From contig CADCWI010000106.1 of NCBI GenBank assembly GCA_902806355.1, positions 1-16,101 of the forward strand: a DNA stretch of 16,101 nucleotides. Direction: 5' to 3'. Position 1 is the stretch's first letter, and every line of letters begins with the position of its first letter. The position numbers and the translations under genes are program-made. Positions 6,791 to 13,479 of the stretch are shown piece by piece. Below the pieces are notes generated by a model. That model was not told the DNA's origin and made no database searches. It was given only the letters and a program-made list of their open reading frames with translations. This DNA is from an uncultured Thermomicrobiales bacterium. Lineage in GTDB: Bacteria; Chloroflexota; Chloroflexia; Thermomicrobiales; UBA6265.

Positions 6791-7936
6791 TCAGGCCTGA
6801 TCACCAACCGGTACACTGCCCGTCGCTCTACCCGACGCGCTGCCCGACGCGCTGCTAAACTCGATCACCATCTTGATGACACCCTCGGTCTTGTGCTCGA
6901 TCGCTGTCAGATCGTCGTCCAAGGTCAGGCGATGGGTGATCATCCGGCTCGCTAGTCCGGGCCAAAGCTCTTCGAACATGCGCAGGCGCTCGACGGCGCC
7001 GACGAAATCCACGGTGTTCGCGTTGACGCTGCCAACGACAACCTTGTTGCCGACCACGAGTGACGTGTTGATATCGTCCGCCGGTACCGTACGGGTCTTG
7101 TGGAGCGCGGTAATGCTGAGCAGCACCAGCACGCCGTTGTTGCCCAGCACCTGCATGCTCTCGAACACGACGGCGCTCGATCCGGTTGATTCGATGATAA
7201 GGTCGATCCCGCCAAGTCGTTTTGCGAGGTCGGCGACCGATTCCTCCCTGGTCGACACGTAGACCGCACCGGCTGCCTCTACAAGAGAAGCGGCCAGATT
7301 CGGCGCGGGCGTGCGGGCGATGGTGTAGACCGTGACGCCGTTGCTGCGCAGGACGAGCGTTGCGAGGATCCCGATCGGACCGGCGCCCATGACCAGTGCG
7401 GTCTTCAGGTTCCAGTACTTGAGTCGCCGCTGGATCAGTTCGGCTTGGCGAATGGTCTTTTCGACAACGCTCAGCGGCTCGGTGAGGACCCCCGTCTCCT
7501 CCAATCCGTCTGGGATCTTGATCACCCAGGTCTCATCCTCGATAATCCGTTCCGCCATGAATCCGTGGGCTCCGCTTATGCCGCGCTCGGTATACTCAAG
7601 CCACAGGCACATGTCAGGCTCACCGGCCCGGCAGGCGGGACAGCCATCTGGTCGACGCACCGAGACAGTGACCAAGTCGCCAGGCTGGAGAAACGTCACG
7701 CCGTCGCCTACGGCATCGACGCGGCCCATGACCTCATGGCCGAGTACCAGTTCCGTCGTTCCTGCGGGCGCGTGTCCGACATCGCCCTGGATGATCTCGC
7801 GATCGGTGCCGCAGACGCCGACCCGGATTACGCGGATCGCAACCTGACCTCTGCCTGGCTCCGGTACCTCGATCGTGGTTCGATGCAGTGAGTCTGGTTG
7901 GCCAGGGACTGTCGCGATGGCGGAGATGGTGGTCAT
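6791..7936 (-). CDS. Zinc-dependent glucose/sugar 1-dehydrogenase-like MDR enzyme
   Basis: 381 residues of the medium-chain dehydrogenase superfamily, most like archaeal glucose dehydrogenases: GVCGTDREI (catalytic Zn ligand C42), LVLGHE (H67, E68), EPLSVVEK, and the C-terminal Glu_dehyd_C-like half. The coenzyme fold is ALVMGAGPIGILATLVL. In the structural-zinc loop only C99, C102 and C110 are present (PDGCPACRAGEPDMC); D97 might supply the fourth ligand. Family members oxidise D-glucose, D-xylose or related aldoses to lactones with NAD(P)+. Its ATG overlaps the xylB TGA (ATGA, 7933-7936), a sign of translational coupling, so a role in sugar or pentose oxidation is likely. The last 20 or so residues are a Ser/Gly/Ala-rich tail made partly by a 12-bp tandem duplication. 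Exact sugar and cofactor preference are not determinable. Confidence 0.88.
   Translation of the reverse strand: MTTISAIATVPGQPDSLHRTTIEVPEPGRGQVAIRVIRVGVCGTDREIIQGDVGHAPAGTTELVLGHEVMGRVDAVGDGVTFLQPGDLVTVSVRRPDGCPACRAGEPDMCLWLEYTERGISGAHGFMAERIIEDETWVIKIPDGLEETGVLTEPLSVVEKTIRQAELIQRRLKYWNLKTALVMGAGPIGILATLVLRSNGVTVYTIARTPAPNLAASLVEAAGAVYVSTREESVADLAKRLGGIDLIIESTGSSAVVFESMQVLGNNGVLVLLSITALHKTRTVPADDINTSLVVGNKVVVGSVNANTVDFVGAVERLRMFEELWPGLASRMITHRLTLDDDLTAIEHKTEGVIKMVIEFSSASGSASGRATGSVPVGDQA
6831..6854. repeat. 12-bp perfect tandem duplication in the dehydrogenase 3' end
   Basis: CCCGACGCGCTG occurs twice in direct succession (6831-6842 and 6843-6854). It is in frame and encodes a duplicated Ser-Ala-Ser-Gly unit in the C-terminal tail of the sugar dehydrogenase, beyond the conserved core. 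It is probably a recent slippage product and tolerated because the tail is outside the fold. Confidence 0.8.
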
Positions 7937-9378
7937 GAGCCCGAATGCACCGATTGCCGAATCATGTGCTGCCTCTCTTCAAGGGCGAAGGCGTCACGCA
8001 TTCCCGGTCGCGGGACGATCTCAGCCACCACCGGGGGTCTCCAGCGTTCCGCGACATCAGTGATCGATTCCTCGCGAACGATCGATCCAACTTGGACCGC
8101 TGCACCGCGTGCCGCATGTTCCACACCAGAACGTACCGTTACTGGCAATCCGGTTGCATCGGCCACGGCTTGTTGCCAGACAGGATGCATTGCGCCTCCA
8201 CCCACGAGCGTGATGCCGGGTGCCGTAATCCCAAGCCGGGACAGCGCATCGACGCAATACGCGAGACCAGCAACTACCCCGTCGAGCGCTGCCCGGAGCA
8301 TGGTATCGGGCGTTGCTGTCCGCTCGGTCAGCCCCTGCAGCACCCCCGTGGCATGCGGCAGATTGGGTGTTCGCTCCCCGCTGAAATAGGGAAGCATGGT
8401 AAGTCCGCCAGCGCCCGGCATCAGAGCACCGGCCCTGGTGAGCGCCACATCACGTTCCAGACCCAGAAGTTGAGCAATCGTGTCGACCACACGCGTGCAA
8501 TTGAGCATGCACGCCAGGGGAAGGAATCGGCCCGTGGCATCGGCGAACCCGGCGACCTCGCCACTGGAATCAGCTGTTGGCGTGTCACTCACGGCAAACG
8601 CGGTTCCGCTCGTTCCGAGGCTGATGATGATCTCTCCCGGCAGCGCTCCTACCCCGAGCGCTGCTGCCATGTTGTCACCAGTTCCCGGTCCGACCGTGAT
8701 GCCGGCAGGCAATCCCAATGCTTCCGCCGCCGGGCCGGAAAGCAGTCCGGCCGGTGCTTCCAGCCCGCGCACGATCGGCAGCCCAAGGCGCTCCGCATCG
8801 ACTTCGCCCACGGCAAGCGCAAGCATGTCGCGTCGATAGTCGCCATCGCGCGGGGACCACCAGCCGGTACCCGAAGCATCACCACGATCCGTGGTCAGCT
8901 CACCGGTGAGCCGCAAATTCAACCAGTCGTGCGGCAACCCGACGGACGCCGTCCGGGCCAGATCATCCGGAGCGGTACGGGCGAAATGTGCGAGCTTGGT
9001 AACCGTGAACGAGGCGACCAGTCGAGAACCGATCTCCATTGAAAAATCCGCCAACGTATTGAGGCGGTCGGCGTCCGGCGCCGAAGCCGTGTTGTTCCAG
9101 AGTGGCGCGGGCCGTACGACCTCGCCTTCGGCATCGAGAAGCACGCATCCGTGTTGTTGCCCGGCGACTGATATGCCCTGGACCTCGAGACCTTCTGCAT
9201 CCTGGATCTGCCGGATCGCGAGCCGGAGCGCATTCCACCATTCGTCGGGCGATTGGATATCTCCCCCACTGTGCGGCGCCCGTCCCATGCCGACGACTTC
9301 GCCACTCTGAACGTCCAGGGCGAGGACTTTTGTCGATTGGGTGCTCGAATCGATCCCCAAAACCACGGAGCGAGTCAT
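7933..9378 (-). CDS. xylB: Xylulokinase (FGGY-family carbohydrate kinase)
   Basis: 481 residues, the normal length for XylB. It phosphorylates D-xylulose with ATP to D-xylulose 5-phosphate for the pentose phosphate pathway. Visible motifs are the N-terminal phosphate loop GIDSSTQSTK (D10), ISVAGQQHG (substrate-binding segment typical of xylulokinases), catalytic D235 in GPGTGDNMAAALG, the phosphate-2 motif SLGTSGTAF, and adenosine-site GLTLVGGG-like ITLVGGGAMHPVW. I placed the start at ATG 9378, which has AGAGGAAG about 6 nt upstream; the open frame runs further up to 9570 but that extension is Pro/Arg-rich and has no family likeness. It follows xylA by 197 nt and overlaps the sugar dehydrogenase by 4 nt. 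Related FGGY kinases for other ketoses cannot be excluded, but the xylA neighbour favours xylulose. Confidence 0.95.
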   Translation of the reverse strand: MTRSVVLGIDSSTQSTKVLALDVQSGEVVGMGRAPHSGGDIQSPDEWWNALRLAIRQIQDAEGLEVQGISVAGQQHGCVLLDAEGEVVRPAPLWNNTASAPDADRLNTLADFSMEIGSRLVASFTVTKLAHFARTAPDDLARTASVGLPHDWLNLRLTGELTTDRGDASGTGWWSPRDGDYRRDMLALAVGEVDAERLGLPIVRGLEAPAGLLSGPAAEALGLPAGITVGPGTGDNMAAALGVGALPGEIIISLGTSGTAFAVSDTPTADSSGEVAGFADATGRFLPLACMLNCTRVVDTIAQLLGLERDVALTRAGALMPGAGGLTMLPYFSGERTPNLPHATGVLQGLTERTATPDTMLRAALDGVVAGLAYCVDALSRLGITAPGITLVGGGAMHPVWQQAVADATGLPVTVRSGVEHAARGAAVQVGSIVREESITDVAERWRPPVVAEIVPRPGMRDAFALEERQHMIRQSVHSGS

Positions 9379-9525
9379 ACGGCTTCCTCTGGTGAACGGA
9401 TGCATGCTGGCGTGACGCTGAGGGGTCCTTACCGACGCTCGCACGCATTGAGATCGTGCCTGGCATCCATCAACATCAGGAGCGGTCATCTGCCCAGGAG
9501 ACGTTCCGGGTGGGCCACGCCGGTA

Positions 9526-9583
9526 TAGGGACGGCGCCAGGGGATGAGGGCCGAGAACCTCGGCCCTCATATGAGCGTCCCTA
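9526..9583 (-). promoter_or_regulatory. Two-tier stem-loop at the xylA stop codon, xylA-xylB intercistronic
   Basis: A perfect 12-bp stem (ATGAGGGCCGAG at 9544-9555 with CTCGGCCCTCAT at 9559-9570, 3-nt loop) is nested inside a second perfect 8-bp stem (TAGGGACG at 9526-9533 with CGTCCCTA at 9576-9583). The internal gaps are 10 and 5 nt. On the minus-strand mRNA the outer arm includes the xylA stop codon TAG (9581-9583). No U-run follows, so simple intrinsic termination is unlikely. A stabilising, processing or partial-attenuation element that sets the xylA:xylB ratio fits better. The structure is seen; its role is inferred. Confidence 0.65.
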
Positions 9584-10756
9584 GCGTGCGCCGAGCAGTA
9601 GTTCCATTACGAGTTGATCCAGTTCTTCATACCTTCGGCCGCGTTGCGCCATGTCTCCGGTATCGAACGACTGCTGCCGAAGCGCGACGGCGCCATCACT
9701 CGTGAAGCCGGAACTCGCCTCGGGACCTGCGTAGGCGTTGTCCTGTTCCTGCAGCTCCGCGATCAGCGCTGTAATCTCTGGATCGTCATGGAACCGTTGG
9801 ACCTTTTCCTTGAGGATCAGGTATGACCGCATGCACCCCCGTGCGAACGCCCACACGCCGTCCTCGTCCTCGGTGCGGTATGGGTGTGCATCGAAGTGGC
9901 GGGGACCATCGTAGCCGCTGTCCTCGAGCAGCTTGATGAGGAAGAAGGCCCGTTTTGGATTCTCTGATGCAAACCGGAAATCCTGATCATACCGCCCCGG
10001 CTGCTGGTCATTAAGATCGATGTGGAACAGTTTGCCTGCTTCCAGTGCCTGTGCCACCGCATGCACGAAATTGAGACCCGCCATCGTCTCGTGGGCGAAC
10101 TCCGGATTGACACCTACCATCTCTGGATGATCGAGCGTGGAGATGAAGTGGAGCGCATGACCCACCGTCGGGAGGTAGAGATCGCCACGCGGCTCGTTTG
10201 GCTTCGGCTCGAGGGCGAATCTCATGCCATAAGCCTGATCCTGGACGTACTCGGAGAGGTAGTTGATTGCCTCGCGGAACCATTTCACCGCGTCCGCGGG
10301 GTTCCGGTAGGCATCGGTCTCGGCGCCTTCACGTCCGCCCCAGAAGACGTAGGTCGATACTCCCAACTCAGCAGCGAGGTTGATCGACGCCATGGTTTTC
10401 TGCAGCGCAAACGCGCGCACTTCCTTGTCAGACGACGTGAACGCCCCATCCTTGAAGATTGGATGGGTGAACAGGTTGGTCGTGGCCATCGGCACCACCA
10501 AACCGTTGTCATCGAGTGCTTTCTTGAACTCGCGGACGAGCCTTTCCCGATCCTGCGGGGTCGCGTCGAACGGCACGAGATCATTGTCGTGGAGGCTGAT
10601 GCCCCATGCTCCGAGTTCGGCAAGCTTCTGAACGCTGTAGACAGGGTCTATAGGGTTTCGAACAGGATCGCCAAACGGGTCTCGTCCGATATTGCCTACA
10701 GTCCACAGGCCAAATGTAAATTTGTCACTCGCCTGGGGGGTGTACATGTCCGTCAC
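9581..10756 (-). CDS. xylA: Xylose isomerase, class I (actinobacterial type)
   Basis: 391 residues, like the roughly 388-residue Streptomyces/Actinoplanes enzymes. It is a cytoplasmic TIM-barrel metalloenzyme that converts D-xylose to D-xylulose, and D-glucose to D-fructose. Active-site residues are all visible in family context: FGLWTVG (W18), SLHDND (H56, D59), [12 protein letters not shown] (metal-ligand Glu and catalytic Lys), [16 protein letters not shown] (metal-ligand Glu and His), [15 protein letters not shown] (three metal-ligand Asp) and [14 protein letters not shown]. The start is GTG at 10756, supported by GAGGAGG about 8 nt upstream; an ATG sits three codons further in. It is the first gene of the presumed operon with xylB and the sugar dehydrogenase. 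No repressor gene is in the window. Confidence 0.97.
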   Translation of the reverse strand: MTDMYTPQASDKFTFGLWTVGNIGRDPFGDPVRNPIDPVYSVQKLAELGAWGISLHDNDLVPFDATPQDRERLVREFKKALDDNGLVVPMATTNLFTHPIFKDGAFTSSDKEVRAFALQKTMASINLAAELGVSTYVFWGGREGAETDAYRNPADAVKWFREAINYLSEYVQDQAYGMRFALEPKPNEPRGDLYLPTVGHALHFISTLDHPEMVGVNPEFAHETMAGLNFVHAVAQALEAGKLFHIDLNDQQPGRYDQDFRFASENPKRAFFLIKLLEDSGYDGPRHFDAHPYRTEDEDGVWAFARGCMRSYLILKEKVQRFHDDPEITALIAELQEQDNAYAGPEASSGFTSDGAVALRQQSFDTGDMAQRGRRYEELDQLVMELLLGAR

Positions 10757-11481
10757 TTGCCATATCCTCCTCTGCCATCACGGCGAATCGCTACGTCTGC
10801 GGAACCCCGCTGCTCCGTTACGTGTCCTCTCAAGGCCAGATCCGGGTCCGGCATCCTGACTGCTCGACACACGACCGATTCTCCAGCAGCTGACGCCCGG
10901 AGACAACAGCACGCTGACACATCTGGGTCGCCATTCCCGCGCGGTTCGAGCGTGCCGGTCTCGCCCGCAGCAACCGTAAGCTCGCCAGTGATCCCTCCAT
11001 CCAATGCCCTGGACCGAGTCGCTGCGATCACTCGAGAGATAAGGTGGCGCGGGCCAAATTCCGGCGAGCCGGTGCCAAGAGGTGGACCGTCGGATCGTCG
11101 CGGGCGCCGACAACCGACGTCACGGTCCAGACCCCCAATTCAGACTCAGTCGATTGTTCCGCGCTCGCTCATGTACCTGCGACTTTACCACGGTGCGAAT
11201 GATTGAACGTTCCCGCATGGTGCCGTGGCGCATTTGCATTGCGGCAACACAACGGTGCCAAAAAGCCCAGCCCCGGACGCGAAGGCCCGCACAGCGGAGT
11301 GCTCGTGGACATGGGTAACGGCGGGGGTCGGTGTTTCTATCGAACGTTCATTCACCTGCTGACGATAGCGTATAATGCTCAAGGGCTGAGCTTTGACTTC
11401 GTGTTTGGCGTTGCCCGGGAGCGGCCAATTCGTCCCTGATAACCAGTTATGTATTCACGCTGAAGGTGGTGATGAGCATTT
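10757..11481. other. 725-bp divergent region between xylA and rpsU
   Basis: No gene could be supported. Open frames on the minus strand (10753-11031, 10778-11113) have no family likeness and overlap in different frames. For xylA, a weak promoter is possible on the minus strand: TTGTCT (10901-10906), 17-bp spacer, GAGAAT (10878-10883), four of six matches each. The rpsU promoter lies at the far end. The 8-bp palindrome GAACGTTC occurs twice (11205-11212, 11342-11349). The remaining 400 or so bases show nothing I recognise; a decayed gene or a small RNA cannot be excluded. Confidence 0.55.
11347..11376 (+). promoter_or_regulatory. rpsU promoter
   Basis: A perfect TATAAT at 11371-11376 stands out in GC-rich sequence; a poor -35 (TTCATT, 11347-11352) lies 18 bp upstream. 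Transcription would begin near 11383 and give a leader of about 100 nt before the rpsU ATG. The palindrome GAACGTTC (11342-11349) overlaps the -35 and could be an operator. No other gene start is near on this strand. Confidence 0.65.
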
Positions 11482-11667
11482 ATGCGTGTTGAAATTCGAG
11501 ATTCCGAGGGCTTCGAGCAATTGCTGCGCCGATTCAACAAGGGAATCGAGCGGTCCGGAATCATCCGGGAGCACCGGCGGGGTCTGCGGTTCATCAGCGT
11601 TCAGGAAGAGAACCGCGCCAAGCGCCGCAAGGCCGAGCGCCGGCGCCGGCGTAACCAGGCGAAGTAA
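11482..11667 (+). CDS. rpsU: Small ribosomal subunit protein bS21
   Basis: 61 residues. The N-terminal half has the bS21 pattern (FEQLLRRFNKGIERSGII..., then REHRRG), followed by a strongly basic Arg/Lys-rich helix to the C-terminus (AKRRKAERRRRRNQAK), which binds 16S rRNA near the anti-Shine-Dalgarno region. The protein helps initiation on mRNAs. It is short compared with the 71-residue E. coli protein but within the bacterial range. A GGTGGTGA-type ribosome site lies about 10-14 nt upstream of the ATG; an out-of-frame ATG at 11473 overlaps it. It appears to be monocistronic, with its own TATAAT promoter and a strong palindromic terminator 20 nt after the stop. Confidence 0.95.
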   Translation: MRVEIRDSEGFEQLLRRFNKGIERSGIIREHRRGLRFISVQEENRAKRRKAERRRRRNQAK

Positions 11668-11686
11668 TTCGCAAGACCAGAGGATG

Positions 11687-11722
11687 AGCAAACGCCCCGG
11701 CACATGTGCCGGGGCGTTTGCT
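11687..11722 (+). terminator. Perfect palindromic terminator after rpsU
   Basis: The 36-bp sequence is its own reverse complement, with arms AGCAAACGCCCCGGCACA and TGTGCCGGGGCGTTTGCT. As RNA it gives a GC-rich stem of about 16 bp with a 4-nt loop, and the AAAC/GTTT base provides a short U stretch (GUUUGCUGUU). It starts 20 nt after the rpsU stop. Its symmetry means it could act in both directions. It separates rpsU from dppA. Confidence 0.85.
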
Positions 11723-11806
11723 GTTCCCGGCTCGATCTGTCCCCATGTTTCGGCGGCATTACGCTGTACCCGTTGGGGGTGACGATTCCTAAGGAGGAGA
11801 TAGCTG

Positions 11807-12661
11807 ATGAAAGTCTTGATCTCGGCCGACATGGAGGGAACCTGCGGCGTTGTGTCGTGGGTGCAGGTGATGCCGCCCGAGGTGGGCGAGCACCCTGCCA
11901 GCCAGGTGGAGTACGAGCGCGCCCGGCTGCGGATGACCCGTGAGGTCAACGCCGCGATCGAGGGCGCGCTTGTGGGCGGGGCGGAGGAGGTCATCGTCAA
12001 CGATAGCCACGACGGCATGCGCAACCTGATCCCGGAAGAGCTGCACCCTTCCTGCCGTTTCATCTCCGGCTCTGACAAACTCCTGGGGATGATGCAGGGT
12101 GTCGACCTCGCCGACATCGGCGCTGTCTTCTACACCGGCTACCACGCCCGGGCGGGGACACCTGCCGCACCGCTGGCGCATACCTGGACCGGCTGGTTGA
12201 ACGACGTGCGATTCGACGGGGCTTCGACCGGTGAATTCGGGATCAATGCCGTGATCGCCGGTCATTTCGGTGTGCCAGTCGTGCTCGTGACCGGTGATGA
12301 CAAGGCCGTCGCTCAGACCCAGGCGCTGCTGGGCGAACAGGTCACGGGTGTCACCGTCAAGGAAGGCATCTCCACATTCGCCGCGCTTCACCTGCATCCG
12401 AGCGTTGCGGCCGAACGAATCCGCGATGGTGCGGAGCGCGCGGTCCGGAACGTCTCTTCGGCGGAGCCATTCACGCTCGCTCCCGGTGTGACCGTCGAAC
12501 TGGACTTCGATCATCAGGCACGCGCTGACCAGGCGGCCCTGGCCCACGACGTTCAGCGGACGGGAGAGCGAACAGTGGCGTTCCGCCCCGCCGACGGGGT
12601 GGAGCTCAGCCGGATCTTTCGGGCGGTGGTGAAGCTCGCCAGCATTCGGATGTCGCCGTAA
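11807..12661 (+). CDS. dppA: M55-family D-aminopeptidase (DppA-like)
   Basis: 284 residues, near the 274 of Bacillus subtilis DppA, a zinc enzyme that forms a decameric ring and removes N-terminal D-amino acids (D-Ala, Gly) from peptides. Zinc ligands correspond well: D8 and E10 in ISADMEG, H68 in NDSHDGMRNL, H113 in YTGYHARAGT, and E143 in STGEFGINA. HTWTGW after the HARAG motif is also typical. There is no cysteine beyond residue 83, so the cysteine proposed as nucleophile near position 115 of the Bacillus enzyme has no counterpart. AAGGAGGA at 11791-11798 is a near-perfect ribosome site 8 nt before the ATG. It is probably transcribed alone: the rpsU terminator lies upstream, and the next gene converges with a 4-nt gap. 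I saw no clear promoter in the 84 nt upstream. No dpp transporter genes accompany it. Confidence 0.93.
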   Translation: MKVLISADMEGTCGVVSWVQVMPPEVGEHPASQVEYERARLRMTREVNAAIEGALVGGAEEVIVNDSHDGMRNLIPEELHPSCRFISGSDKLLGMMQGVDLADIGAVFYTGYHARAGTPAAPLAHTWTGWLNDVRFDGASTGEFGINAVIAGHFGVPVVLVTGDDKAVAQTQALLGEQVTGVTVKEGISTFAALHLHPSVAAERIRDGAERAVRNVSSAEPFTLAPGVTVELDFDHQARADQAALAHDVQRTGERTVAFRPADGVELSRIFRAVVKLASIRMSP

Positions 12662-12665
12662 ACCA

Positions 12666-13412
12666 TCAGGACGGTTGACGGATCGGACGCCAGCGGTCCT
12701 TGAGCGGGACATCCTGGTGATCTGCCGCGTGGCTTTGCAACACTGAGAAGAATGCATCTGCCTCCCGCGTTATTCGCGGATGGCGCAAGCGCGTGAGATC
12801 GAGCAGGAGCGTAACGATTGGAGCGATCAACATCATGCAGATCATCAGCGTCGAGACCACGATTGCGATACCCAATGCCGTTCGGAGAACCCAGAATGCG
12901 GCGATTCCCGCGAAGCTACCCAACGTTTGACTGGCACTGACGCCGTCGATCACCATCACCTCGGCCCGCTGCTGGACGATAAAGAGGGGAATCCAGGTCG
13001 CGACGCCGACGATCAGGAGCACCGCCTGGAGTAGATACCCGCCGATGTGCCGGGCGAACAGCGCCGCGCCGAGGGTCAGGAGCGCGGCAAGCAGCACTCC
13101 GGTCACGATCCGGATCTCGACATCCACCGGATCGATCACTACCCGCTCCAGTTCCCATCGCCGCGATAAGCGGAATGGTTCGGCAAGGAGTTGGAGCCAG
13201 TTGTCGAAGAACCCGATCCAGAACCCGGTCAGCACCGCGAACATGGCGCCAGCCCTGGCGAGGAAACGCCATGGACGATCGTCGTCGGTGGCGACATCCC
13301 GGAGAAACGGGCGGTTAACCCATGCCACGACGGCAATAACGAGCATCAGCACGATGCCAAATGCGTTGGGCGAGATCATGGCGACCTCGATCCGGTTGGC
13401 GGTCTCGATCAT
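12666..13412 (-). CDS. Hypothetical membrane protein with about six transmembrane helices
   Basis: 248 residues; I do not recognise a family. Hydrophobic stretches at about 17-33, 51-68, 104-120, 126-146, 168-183 and 184-206 predict five to six membrane helices. The loop between helices 2 and 3 is charged (LSRRWELERVVIDPVDVEIR), and the C-terminus is a hydrophilic tail of about 35 residues. The longest frame starts at ATG 13412; an in-frame ATG at 13379 has a better ribosome site (GAGG, 5-nt spacing) and would trim 11 residues. The stop lies 4 nt from the convergent dppA stop with no terminator between. The zinc-ribbon protein gene is 67 nt upstream on the same strand, so the two may be one transcript. 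The uninterrupted frame and protein-like composition support a real gene. Confidence 0.8.
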   Translation of the reverse strand: MIETANRIEVAMISPNAFGIVLMLVIAVVAWVNRPFLRDVATDDDRPWRFLARAGAMFAVLTGFWIGFFDNWLQLLAEPFRLSRRWELERVVIDPVDVEIRIVTGVLLAALLTLGAALFARHIGGYLLQAVLLIVGVATWIPLFIVQQRAEVMVIDGVSASQTLGSFAGIAAFWVLRTALGIAIVVSTLMICMMLIAPIVTLLLDLTRLRHPRITREADAFFSVLQSHAADHQDVPLKDRWRPIRQPS

Positions 13413-13479
13413 GGTTGTGGGCCTGTTCCCGAGTCGGTGATTGACGGTCCGTACAGATCACGAGAGCCCTGACGACATG

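Noticed and set aside
9379..9570. 64-residue N-terminal extension of xylB to an upstream ATG at 9570
   Set aside because: The extension is Pro/Arg-rich, overlaps the stem-loop, and the FGGY fold begins directly at ATG 9378, which has a good ribosome site.
10756..10772. Out-of-frame ATG between the xylA ribosome site and its GTG, as a leader peptide
   Set aside because: The ribosome site is only about 2 nt from that ATG, too close; the frame closes after 12 codons with no regulatory codon pattern.
10022..11206. 394-codon plus-strand open frame over the xylA 5' half and the adjoining gap
   Set aside because: Half is antisense to xylA and the other half has no protein-like character; no start signal.
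11789..12757. 322-codon minus-strand open frame opposite dppA
   Set aside because: Shadow of dppA, which has clear zinc-ligand motifs and a near-perfect ribosome site.
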